13,727 bases of DNA from CAZZCN01 sp964652975 (lineage in GTDB: Bacteria; Bacillota; Clostridia; Saccharofermentanales; UBA5734): contig CAZZCN010000074.1 in the NCBI GenBank assembly GCA_964652975.1, positions 1 through 13,727 of the forward strand, in the 5' to 3' direction. A program made the translations under genes and the position numbers. This document shows, piece by piece, positions 6,134 through 13,146 of this stretch; the first letter of the stretch is position 1, and each line of letters begins with the position of its first letter. Under the pieces are notes generated by a model. The model had not been told where the DNA came from. It saw nothing but the letters and a program-made list of their open reading frames with translations, and did not search any database.

Positions 6134-7105
6134 ATGAAAATAGAAAAAATAAACAAACGATTGGGATTACTATCAGTAGTCATTATTGTTTCAACTGTAA
6201 TCATACTTGCATTTTTTAGTAAATTTCAAAGTGTGGCTTTCTTTAGGATGGTTAGCCAAGAAGAGTTCATATTAAATGAAAAAATTCCGATTATTTTGTA
6301 CAAATCCTCACTGAACCAAAATATAAGTGTTTCCCCTGTTAATAGTCTGGATAGAATTGATTTTCCTTTGTCAGCAAAAAGCTTCTTTTTAAACTATCAT
6401 TCAGTATTAGTGTTCGATGCTGATAAAATATCAACAAGTACTCCGACTACTTATTACACTTTGGTTTCACACATATCGGGATCAATGCAAAAGTTTCTAG
6501 GTGAGATGAATGTAAAAGAGGTCAAAAAAAGTGCTGATTTTTTATATGTGGCATTTTTTGGAACGAAGAATACGACAACACATCTATGTGTGCGTGAATT
6601 AATATTTAAAAATGATGATGCGTGTTATTCGGTAATTGATCTATTAAATAATAAAGGTTATCGAAATAGAGAGGTTATAAAGTATGACTGGGAAAAAGAT
6701 AAGGACCATTCTTTGATTGTTCAGACAAAAAACTTTAAGAATGAGTTTGAATATTTTTCATATGATCCGTGGTCAAGTGAGTTAATTCAACCACTTTCTT
6801 TTGAGGAGATCAAAAGTCTAAAATTAGAAAATATAGATTTTCAAGATCCGGATTATAATATAGAAATTACAAGATTCGGTTTTCTTACATTGAAAAGCCG
6901 ATTTACTGATAAGCTTCCATCATTGATTGTGCCTGTTCAAGCAGAGCAATATTGGTGGATCAGTCGTTCCGTTCTAATTTTAAGATCATCAAAAGGTTGG
7001 TATATTTTGCATCCAGAAAAAAGAATTTATTCAAAAATCGTTAATAATCTAGACGAGTTATTTTTTTCAGCAAAGGATCGAATTGTGCCGTCACTAAGCC
7101 TGTAA
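6134..7105 (+). CDS. membrane-anchored extracytoplasmic protein of unknown function
   Basis: A 323-residue protein with a basic N-terminus and one TM helix (about 10-29), then a roughly 290-residue ectodomain with many aromatic residues and beta-strand-like patches (YYTLVSHISGSM, FLYVAFFGTK, EQYWWISRSVLIL). The spacing of such strands might suit a beta-propeller-like or WD-like fold, but no motif proves it. ATG 6134 is the start: the frame is open upstream, but that part overlaps the surface-protein gene and the terminator and gives unlikely protein. No SD is present. The last 65 bases overlap the convergent signal peptidase gene. The gene is AT-rich like the core. Confidence 0.83.
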   Translation: MKIEKINKRLGLLSVVIIVSTVIILAFFSKFQSVAFFRMVSQEEFILNEKIPIILYKSSLNQNISVSPVNSLDRIDFPLSAKSFFLNYHSVLVFDADKISTSTPTTYYTLVSHISGSMQKFLGEMNVKEVKKSADFLYVAFFGTKNTTTHLCVRELIFKNDDACYSVIDLLNNKGYRNREVIKYDWEKDKDHSLIVQTKNFKNEFEYFSYDPWSSELIQPLSFEEIKSLKLENIDFQDPDYNIEITRFGFLTLKSRFTDKLPSLIVPVQAEQYWWISRSVLILRSSKGWYILHPEKRIYSKIVNNLDELFFSAKDRIVPSLSL

Positions 7106-7604
7106 TATTCAGCCGATCGACAATGCCGTAGTTTCTTGAATCAATGCTAAACATACGATTATCACCAAGTACAAAATAATGGTTAGGTGGTATTTCAATG
7201 GATGTTGTTTCAGCGCTGCGATTATATAACGTTGGGGTATCTTTACGTAAATAAGACTCTTCGATTTTGTTGGAATTTATAAATACAGACCCTTCTTTAA
7301 AGGTGATTGTTTCGTTTGGGAGACCAACGATGCGTTTAATGACAAAGGTATTTTTTGCAGGTTCGATAACTTGAACAACATCTCCACGCTGGGGGTTACG
7401 CCAAATATAGGATAATTTATTTGTTAAAAATAAATTGTTGGTCTTAAATGTTGGAACCATTGAGTTTCCAGCAACCTGATCAAAGGAGACTATAAAAAAT
7501 TTTAGTATAAATAAAAAACATGCTATACTAAACAAGCTTTTTGTTAGAGCCTTTAAAAAGGAGAGCAGTAGATGTATATGAATACTGAAATGTTCGTCTT
7601 GCAT
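7041..7604 (-). CDS. lepB: signal peptidase I
   Basis: A 187-residue membrane serine protease of family S26 that removes signal peptides from exported proteins at the outer face of the cytoplasmic membrane. One N-terminal TM segment lies at about 18-40. The catalytic Ser48 is in GNSMVPTF; the general-base Lys90 is in FVIKRIVGLP; the conserved GDNRMFSIDSRNYG box is at 147-160. All boxes are intact and the length is normal for a short Gram-positive/CPR-type enzyme. A perfect TATAAT (7618-7613) lies only eight bases before the ATG, so the mRNA is predicted to be almost leaderless. It is transcribed against its neighbours and its 3' end overlaps the gene at 6134-7105. Nearly every neighbouring product carries an export signal and could be a substrate. 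Confidence 0.96.
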   Translation of the reverse strand: MQDEHFSIHIHLLLSFLKALTKSLFSIACFLFILKFFIVSFDQVAGNSMVPTFKTNNLFLTNKLSYIWRNPQRGDVVQVIEPAKNTFVIKRIVGLPNETITFKEGSVFINSNKIEESYLRKDTPTLYNRSAETTSIEIPPNHYFVLGDNRMFSIDSRNYGIVDRLNITGLVTAQFDPLLKKITRLDY

Positions 7605-7635
7605 GTAAAAACATTATAACAAATTTTTTAAAACT
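7605..7635. promoter_or_regulatory. 31-bp divergent promoter region with overlapping -10 elements
   Basis: TATAAT on the minus strand (7618-7613) and TATAAC on the plus strand (7615-7620) share bases 7615-7618. They could drive lepB leftward and the two-TM gene rightward, with predicted leaders of about 2-3 and 9 bases. No good -35 was found for either direction. Confidence 0.5.
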
Positions 7636-7989
7636 ATGCTTGAAAAAATCGGCAGCTCTATCGTCGCAAACGCAAATGCGGGGTGGATAACTCTCATAGC
7701 CTTATTTCGTGATGATCTTTTTGTTGGTTTTAGTGTTGGAATTATAATTACTACCATAATTATTGCGTTTTTTTTAACAGAACATCCACGAATGATCCCT
7801 TTTGTTGTACGATATACTTTTCCAGAATGTTTCTATAAAGCAAGTGATCATTTTGATGAAAATAATATTGTATGCGATCTTGAGCTTGTCAAATTTCATA
7901 AGACATATATTCGTATACGTATGATTTTTGCGAGCGCAATTACCTTGTTTATTAGTATTACAATAGCAGCTGTTTATCTGCAAAGATAA
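7636..7989 (+). CDS. small two-TM membrane protein
   Basis: A 117-residue protein with two membrane helices (about 29-47 and 96-114). Between them is a 48-residue loop of mixed charge with cysteines at 65 and 80. The N-terminal 24 residues are only mildly hydrophobic. I do not recognise a family. It starts 31 bases from the divergent lepB gene; a functional link to export is possible but rests on position alone. The start codon is the first ATG after the shared promoter region and there is no SD. It is followed by a short gap with a new promoter for the lipoprotein-gap unit. Confidence 0.75.
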   Translation: MLEKIGSSIVANANAGWITLIALFRDDLFVGFSVGIIITTIIIAFFLTEHPRMIPFVVRYTFPECFYKASDHFDENNIVCDLELVKFHKTYIRIRMIFASAITLFISITIAAVYLQR

Positions 7990-7990
7990 T

Positions 7991-8029
7991 TTGCATTTTT
8001 AATTAAATTCGATATTATAGCTGTATAAC
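7991..8029 (+). promoter_or_regulatory. candidate promoter(s) of the lipoprotein-gap unit
   Basis: TTGCAT (7991-7996), a 16-base spacer and TATTAT (8013-8018) form one option. TGTATAAC (8022-8029) nearer the gene is another and would give a leader of about three bases before ATG 8039. Confidence 0.5.
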
Positions 8030-8038
8030 TCTTTATTT

Positions 8039-8176
8039 ATGAAAATGAATTTAGCAATTTTCGGATTATTAATGTTCACAGTATTCGTAGGCGCTGGATG
8101 TGAGGATTCACGAGAAGCAACAAAAGTTGATAAAGACCCAAATGTTGTTGAAACTTCGGTCCAAATAAAGCAATAA
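8039..8176 (+). CDS. 45-residue lipoprotein
   Basis: This short gene reads MKMNLAIFGLLMFTVFVGAGC followed by EDSREATKVDKDPNVVETSV and QIKQ, ending at TAA 8174-8176. Residues 1-20 are a typical lipoprotein signal peptide and VGAGC provides the lipidation Cys21, leaving a charged tail of 24 residues after lipidation. It begins just after a plausible promoter and ends ten bases before the ATG of GAPDH, so the two are probably cotranscribed. The classic signal structure and fit to the gap argue for a real gene. Small entericidin-like or anchor-only lipoproteins have similar size, but I see no specific family. An in-frame ATG at 8045 is an alternative start. Confidence 0.68.
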   Translation: MKMNLAIFGLLMFTVFVGAGCEDSREATKVDKDPNVVETSVQIKQ

Positions 8177-8186
8177 ATGTTAATAT

Positions 8187-9203
8187 ATGCCAATTCGAGT
8201 TGCTATTAATGGTTTTGGGCGGATCGGACGGCAAGTATTTAAGGCGGGATTTGAGAATAAGAAAATTGAATTTGTTGGTATTAATGATCTGGGAGACGCT
8301 GCAAATCTGGCATATCTTTTACAGCATGATAGTGTCTATGGTGAATGGAATCATAAAATATCATCTAAACAGGGTTTTTTAATTGTTGATGGTCAAAAAA
8401 TACCTGTTTTTGCAGCAAAAGATCCTATTGAGCTGCCTTGGGGGTCTTTAAGAGTTGATGTTGTTATTGAGTCAACAGGTCGATTTACTGATGCTGAGGG
8501 AATGAAGAAACATCTCAAAGCAGGGGCAAAACACGTTGTTTTGTCTGCACCAAGTCAAGATGAGGAGATTAAGACGATAGTTCGCGGAGTAAATGATGCT
8601 GAAATACTCGGACTACACTTATTGAGTAACGCAAGTTGTACAACAAATTGTGTTGCGCCCGTAACGGCCATAATTGATGATTTATTTGGTATTTTAAAGG
8701 CTGGTTTAACAACAGTTCATTCATATACAGCAGATCAATCGTTAGTGGATGGGCTGCACAAAGATTTTAGACGAGGACGGTCTGCTGCGCTCAATATTAT
8801 TCCAACAACTACAGGCGCGGCAATTTCTGTTACAAAAACAGTTCCGAAACTCGTGGATAAATTTGATGGAATTTCAATTAGGGTCCCAACTCCATCAGGG
8901 TCTTTATCCGATATTACATTCCTTGTTCGTACAAAGACTACGGTTGATGAAATTAATTCCGCTCTAATTAAAGCGAGTAAAACGGCACGTTGGAAGGGGA
9001 TTCTGCGGTGTTCAAACGAAGCGCTTGTATCACAAGATGTTGTGGGCAATCGAGCATCATGTATTGTAGACTTATCGTTTACCCAGGTAATTGATGGTGA
9101 TCTTGTCAAAATATTAGCTTGGTATGATAACGAGCTGGGCTATTCACATCGTTTAATTGAGGTTGTGGAAGCTGTCGTAAAAAAAGCTCCACGTAAGAAT
9201 TGA
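8187..9203 (+). CDS. gap: glyceraldehyde-3-phosphate dehydrogenase
   Basis: A 338-residue cytoplasmic glycolytic enzyme that oxidises glyceraldehyde 3-phosphate to 1,3-bisphosphoglycerate with NAD(P) and phosphate. The Rossmann motif INGFGRIGR is at 7-15. The catalytic Cys151 is in SNASCTTNC, the partner His is in TTVHSYTADQ, and the substrate-binding HKDFRRGR and the C-terminal WYDNELGYSHR are all present, as is NIIPTTTGAA. Length is normal. The loop reads LVDGLHKD rather than the common LDLPHKD, which touches the cofactor-specificity region, so NAD versus NADP preference is not certain. No SD precedes the ATG; translation may rely on coupling to the small lipoprotein gene. It ends in TGA, and read-through as glycine would give only a nonsense tail. 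Its product is the substrate of PGK, encoded 4.3 kb downstream. Confidence 0.98.
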   Translation: MPIRVAINGFGRIGRQVFKAGFENKKIEFVGINDLGDAANLAYLLQHDSVYGEWNHKISSKQGFLIVDGQKIPVFAAKDPIELPWGSLRVDVVIESTGRFTDAEGMKKHLKAGAKHVVLSAPSQDEEIKTIVRGVNDAEILGLHLLSNASCTTNCVAPVTAIIDDLFGILKAGLTTVHSYTADQSLVDGLHKDFRRGRSAALNIIPTTTGAAISVTKTVPKLVDKFDGISIRVPTPSGSLSDITFLVRTKTTVDEINSALIKASKTARWKGILRCSNEALVSQDVVGNRASCIVDLSFTQVIDGDLVKILAWYDNELGYSHRLIEVVEAVVKKAPRKN

Positions 9204-9212
9204 TTTTGGTGG

Positions 9213-9242
9213 TTCTTTTTTTGTACATAAGTGTGCTAAAAT
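9213..9242 (+). promoter_or_regulatory. extended -10 promoter of the dockerin/cohesin unit
   Basis: TGCTAAAAT (9234-9242) is an extended -10, with a weak TTCTTT (9213-9218) as -35 18 bases upstream. Initiation near 9249 leaves about three bases before ATG 9252, so the mRNA would be nearly leaderless. The T8 run just upstream with a weak CCAC/GTGG hairpin may be a poor terminator for gap. Confidence 0.6.
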
Positions 9243-9251
9243 GTAATCACT

Positions 9252-9887
9252 ATGCTCGCTCTTCAAAAGAGGTACATTGCTTTAGTGATTATTCCTGTAT
9301 TGGTAATTTTTTTTTGGTCCTTTAGCACGGTTATTGCCGAGGTAATTGTTAGAACCTCCGTCGTAATTTATAATCCATTTGGCGTAACTGCTAAAATTAT
9401 TGCGATACCCGAGCGTCGAGTCGCAAACGTTGGTGTACAAATACTTAATAGATCTGTGACAAATGGGTTGCTTACCGTCTATCCTGCTAATGCAGATCGA
9501 TCTGACCCAAGTTTAATTGTTTTTACGACTAGTACGATTACAACTGGAGACGCTGGTGAAACGGTGGGTAATCTGACCTTAACCGGCTTGCAGGATGGTG
9601 TATATGATATCATCTTTAAAGATGATTCACATTTAGCAAGACTCATTTCAAACGTTATAATGAGTAGTGGAGTGCGGCTTGATTTTACTGAAGCGGGTCT
9701 GTTTCCTTTATATGCAGGAGATATCAATTTAACTATGGGCGATAATAAGGTAAATGCGCTCGATATGTCAGTCTTAGTTAATAATTGGGGGTCCTCAGAG
9801 AGACGGTCTGATCTAAATCAGGATACTGAGGTAAACGCACTTGATGCGGGAACTGTGTTGGATAATTTTAATTTGGTTGGGGATTAA
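9252..9887 (+). CDS. secreted protein with C-terminal dockerin-type domain
   Basis: A 211-residue exported protein. Residues 1-29 form a signal peptide or anchor (cleavage likely after VIA). About 30-152 form a beta-rich domain (RTSVVIYNPFGVTAKIIA; LTLTGLQDGVYDIIFKDDSH) like small carbohydrate- or adhesion-type sandwiches. About 153-208 are a type-I-like dockerin: two calcium-loop repeats, GDIN...NKVNALDMSVLVNNWG and DLNQDTEVNALDAGTVLDNF. Dockerins bind cohesin domains through these paired EF-hand-like loops. The second loop is canonical (D-x-N-x-D...D), while the first has about three extra residues. The next gene, one base downstream, encodes a cohesin-like domain, so the two products probably bind each other on the cell surface. 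Extended -10 promoter, no SD. Confidence 0.87.
   Translation: MLALQKRYIALVIIPVLVIFFWSFSTVIAEVIVRTSVVIYNPFGVTAKIIAIPERRVANVGVQILNRSVTNGLLTVYPANADRSDPSLIVFTTSTITTGDAGETVGNLTLTGLQDGVYDIIFKDDSHLARLISNVIMSSGVRLDFTEAGLFPLYAGDINLTMGDNKVNALDMSVLVNNWGSSERRSDLNQDTEVNALDAGTVLDNFNLVGD
9708..9884 (+). other. dockerin-type module
   Basis: Encodes residues 153-211 of the preceding protein. Both halves contain the signature VNALD, and a hydrophobic helix follows each loop (MSVLVNNWG; AGTVLDNF). The duplicated symmetry is the hallmark of type I dockerins. Confidence 0.82.
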
Positions 9888-9888
9888 T

Positions 9889-12800
9889 ATGCAAAGAATA
9901 TCAAGCGCATTATTTGGTCTGGTAGCAATGGGGCTGTTGGTTTTTTTGCCAGCAGTGGCGTTGGCTACAAATGCGCCTTTTTTTCGTATGTCAGCATCGG
10001 AAGCCCAAGGAAGTGCTCAAAATGAGTTTTATGTTGGGCGCTGTTTCAGAGTAAATATATACGTTAATACGGGCGGATTAAATACTAATGGTGCCGATGT
10101 AGAAATAAACTACAATAGTACGTTAGGTCAAATTGTACAAAGTAATTGCTCATCAGCGGCAACACAAATATATTCGGATGGGCTGTATAATACTTATCCG
10201 AGCAATGCTAACTCTGTTTCGGATGCGAAGATTCTGTTAAGTGCTTATAATAATCCAGGTGTTTCAGTAAACACGTCAAATGGATTATTTGGTCATTTTT
10301 TCGTTAAAGTTTTACAGACGTCAGAGTCTTTTCCGTTGAGTTTTGAATATACACAAGGAGTAACAACTGATACAAATTTAGCACAAACAAGTGGAGATGG
10401 GTCAGATATTTTGGTTGCGGTTGATAATCCGTCCTTAAAGTTTGTGTCAGATTCTGATGCGCCGCAGTTTTCTCAATTATCGCCAGCAAATAATGCAACA
10501 AATGTTTCAGTAGACTCTTCTGTTTCATTTGTTGTGGCTGATGCAATGGCGGGTATTAATAGTTCTAGTGCACAAATTAAGATGAAAGAACTTGGGGGAA
10601 GTTATAATTCGCAGACACTGTCGTTAGGTTCGGTTCAAACAACTAATGCAAATAGGTATTATCAATATACAGGAGTAACAAATCCAAATTCGAATATTAA
10701 AACGCATGGTGGGTATTATAAATATAATACAACTTACTCGGTTAGTTCTACTGTTGCAGATTTTGCAAGTTTGCCGCATAGCTCTACGCAAGTTTGGAGT
10801 TTTACAACTGAAAATGATATAGCAGCTCCCTACGTAACAAGTAGAACTCCTGCTGCGAGCGCATCGGGTGTTGCCACGAATTCATCAATTGTTTTTCGAC
10901 TGAAGGATTATAAAAATAATGCAGGCATCATTCCAGGTAGTGGTGTCGATACTGGATCAATAGGCATTTCAATTTCGGGTTCTTTGTCGGGTAATCGAAC
11001 GTATACTTGTGCATCACCAGGAGTTACATGTGATGTTTCGGGTGGCACAGAAAATGTGCTTATTACAATTATTCCGTTGATACATTTTTCTGAAAGCGAA
11101 ACAGTTGTTGTGACAATTAATGCGTCAGATAGTTCAGATCCTGTTAATGTGATGGGTCAGTCAACATATACATTTACAACAGAAGATACAGCCGCTCCAA
11201 CAATTTTAAATATTTCACCATTGATAAATTCTTACGGAAACAGTGCTACAACAAATATTTCTTTTGATTTAGCCGATTCTGGTGCGGGAGTTGCGATCGA
11301 AACGTTGCAGATATATGTAAATGATATTTTATATACGAGCGCAAGTCCGGAGGTTTTGATTAGTGGCGACGCAAGTTTGTATCATATTTCAATAAATCCT
11401 GCATCAGATTTTACAAATAATACCCCTGTAAGCGTTCGTGTTTCTGTTCGTGATCAGGCGCCATCGTTAAATTATATTTCACCAAATCCAACACTCTTTA
11501 GCTTCGTGGTGGGGCTTTCTGGGCAATCAGGCACAAGCGAGTGTCCAGTAGTAGCAGCAAGATTGATAGAGACGCAGTGCCCAACAGCGCCCGCGGTTAC
11601 ACAGAACACTTGTCCTGTTTGTGTTGCTAACGTAAGTTGTGAGCCAGTGGTTCGCGAAGTTATCAAGTTTGTTGAAATTCCACAGGCTTGCAGTGTATCC
11701 GAGCCTAATAATTTAAATTCACCCCCTCCTCCATCATCATCTAGTCAATCAGAGCAAGAGATAATTAAGGAAGCTTTGGCAAGTTCGCCAATTGGAAAGC
11801 TAACTGATTTTGGCAGTACACAAGTAATTAAAAACACTCTTTCAGCAGAAAAAGGTATTGTTAGAATTACGCATGTTGGAGGAATTCCTGTTGGATCAAA
11901 TACAAAAGTTGCGACATTTACAACTGATGATGCATTTATTGAGCTCGAAGGTATAGTAAGTGGACCTGTTGGAACGGTAATTCCTCTATATATCTCACCA
12001 ACCACAAAAGATGCTGCGCCAATTGTTATTGCTGCCATCGTAGATGAGGATGGGAAGTTTCGAGTTAAGCTAAGAAATATTTTTTCACCAGGTCTTCAAA
12101 AAATATCTTCATTTTCGGGAGAAGCCTTTCAGTTTGTGGTTGAGGATAATAAAATTAAAAGTGATATTGCGAATTCAGTATTTGTTAATAATGTAGCAAA
12201 ATATAGATCTATTCTCCTGATATTATTGGGAATTATTGTTATATTTGGAAGTTTAGATCTCTTCTCACGATTGAAGAAAATTCAAAAAATTGGTAGACCC
12301 GTTGTTTTTGTTGCGGCTGTAATCGGGTTTATTTTTGTACAGGCAGTAGAAAATACAAAAACAAATGAGACACTTTCTTATAATGATTACGATAAAAAGA
12401 TTTCAGATGAGAAAAAACAGTTTAATGATATTCTAAAAAAAGAGGCTCAAGAGATCACGTATATACAAGGCGCAATTATTGACCCGATTACAGATAGACC
12501 TATTACAAATGCGACTATTACAGTCGGGGATCAGACGGCTTTGACAGATAAAAAAGGTAATTTTAGAGTAAAGAATACTGCTTCAGATAAGGATGCAATT
12601 ATTAGTTTTAATAACGGGGGTCAGGCAATTTCGGTTAAGTTGAGTTCTATTAATAATAAGGTGTACTACCTGAATCAAGAACTAGCTGGAACACTCTCTG
12701 ATATTGATCAGCTCTATCGCTCACGCAAATTTAAAAAAGTTTATGATTTTGCGCATAGCGAAGTAAAAAAAATAGTATCATCTGATAATTTTGTTGCTGA

Positions 12801-13035
12801 AAAAAATAAGTTATTGTTTGGGGTTATCCAACAGGGAGCTATATTGGATGCTGGTTTTGATTTTAAATCAGCAACAATTAAAAAATGGAGTGGGGGTGCT
12901 ATAAAAAAACAGTTTAATAAGGCTGTTGAAGTTCAATTTGTTCGTTCAGGTCTTAATGATTCAGGAAATATTACAAGGATTGCTGAAAATTGGCACTTTG
13001 TTCAAGAGGGTGGTAAGTGGAGGTTTGTGCAATAA
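9889..13035 (+). CDS. large membrane protein with cohesin-like, Ig-like and regulatory-like domains
   Basis: 1048 residues. Signal peptide 1-26 (VALA before TNA). Cohesin-like domain about 28-188 (NTNGADVEINYNSTLGQIV; GLFGHFFVKVLQ). Three Big_5-type Ig-like repeats about 189-306, 310-432 and 434-541, each opening with D-x-x-AP and the first two closing with FTTE. A Cys-rich stretch has cysteines at 552, 564, 575, 578, 584 and 601. A Pro/Ser linker follows at 611-620, then a beta domain at 656-757. TM helices lie at about 774-791 and 804-820 with a Lys/Arg-rich loop between, which puts both ends outside. A carboxypeptidase-regulatory-like sandwich spans about 858-925 (IQGAIIDPITDRPITNATI), with an unrecognised C-terminal domain after it. 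ATG 9889, one base after the dockerin gene, is preferred over an earlier in-frame ATG at 9841 because it begins a proper signal peptide. Likely a cell-wall-spanning scaffold or receptor for dockerin proteins. Confidence 0.9.
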   Translation: MQRISSALFGLVAMGLLVFLPAVALATNAPFFRMSASEAQGSAQNEFYVGRCFRVNIYVNTGGLNTNGADVEINYNSTLGQIVQSNCSSAATQIYSDGLYNTYPSNANSVSDAKILLSAYNNPGVSVNTSNGLFGHFFVKVLQTSESFPLSFEYTQGVTTDTNLAQTSGDGSDILVAVDNPSLKFVSDSDAPQFSQLSPANNATNVSVDSSVSFVVADAMAGINSSSAQIKMKELGGSYNSQTLSLGSVQTTNANRYYQYTGVTNPNSNIKTHGGYYKYNTTYSVSSTVADFASLPHSSTQVWSFTTENDIAAPYVTSRTPAASASGVATNSSIVFRLKDYKNNAGIIPGSGVDTGSIGISISGSLSGNRTYTCASPGVTCDVSGGTENVLITIIPLIHFSESETVVVTINASDSSDPVNVMGQSTYTFTTEDTAAPTILNISPLINSYGNSATTNISFDLADSGAGVAIETLQIYVNDILYTSASPEVLISGDASLYHISINPASDFTNNTPVSVRVSVRDQAPSLNYISPNPTLFSFVVGLSGQSGTSECPVVAARLIETQCPTAPAVTQNTCPVCVANVSCEPVVREVIKFVEIPQACSVSEPNNLNSPPPPSSSSQSEQEIIKEALASSPIGKLTDFGSTQVIKNTLSAEKGIVRITHVGGIPVGSNTKVATFTTDDAFIELEGIVSGPVGTVIPLYISPTTKDAAPIVIAAIVDEDGKFRVKLRNIFSPGLQKISSFSGEAFQFVVEDNKIKSDIANSVFVNNVAKYRSILLILLGIIVIFGSLDLFSRLKKIQKIGRPVVFVAAVIGFIFVQAVENTKTNETLSYNDYDKKISDEKKQFNDILKKEAQEITYIQGAIIDPITDRPITNATITVGDQTALTDKKGNFRVKNTASDKDAIISFNNGGQAISVKLSSINNKVYYLNQELAGTLSDIDQLYRSRKFKKVYDFAHSEVKKIVSSDNFVAEKNKLLFGVIQQGAILDAGFDFKSATIKKWSGGAIKKQFNKAVEVQFVRSGLNDSGNITRIAENWHFVQEGGKWRFVQ
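9970..10452 (+). other. cohesin-like module
   Basis: Encodes about residues 28-188 of the large protein. It shows the cohesin-style order: an early strand with FRVNIYVNTGGLNTNGADVEINYN, a middle strand DAKILLSAYNNPGVSVNTSNG, then GLFGHFFVKVL and a final LVAV strand. Assignment is by pattern; the dockerin encoded next to it strengthens it considerably. Confidence 0.7.
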
Positions 13036-13080
13036 TTTTTTCCTCAAAGGTTTGCGCCGTGTTGGTTTACTGTAGGGTGC

Positions 13081-13108
13081 TTGATATTTTTCTAAAATAA
13101 TGTATAGT
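13081..13108 (+). promoter_or_regulatory. promoter of the 83-residue gene
   Basis: TTGATA (13081-13086), a 16-base spacer and TATAGT (13103-13108) with TG immediately before it. Initiation near 13115 falls in the first arm of the leader hairpin. Confidence 0.7.
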
Positions 13109-13110
13109 GT

Positions 13111-13134
13111 CTGTGTGCTTAACTATGCACACAG
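13111..13134 (+). promoter_or_regulatory. 5' leader stem-loop overlapping the Shine-Dalgarno
   Basis: CTGTGTGC (13111-13118) and GCACACAG (13127-13134) form a perfect 8-bp stem with an 8-base loop. Its last two bases are the first two of the strong site AGGAGGTG (13133-13140), so folding could influence ribosome binding. Confidence 0.6.
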
Positions 13135-13146
13135 GAGGTGTTTCTA

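Noticed and set aside
9201..9230. Possible use of TGA as a glycine codon (code 25) at the gap stop
   Set aside because: Read-through would add only a short run of aromatic and hydrophobic residues before a TAA; GAPDH ends at its normal length at TGA.
9841..9888. Earlier in-frame start for the cohesin-type protein
   Set aside because: It overlaps the dockerin coding region and would put 16 residues ahead of a proper signal peptide.
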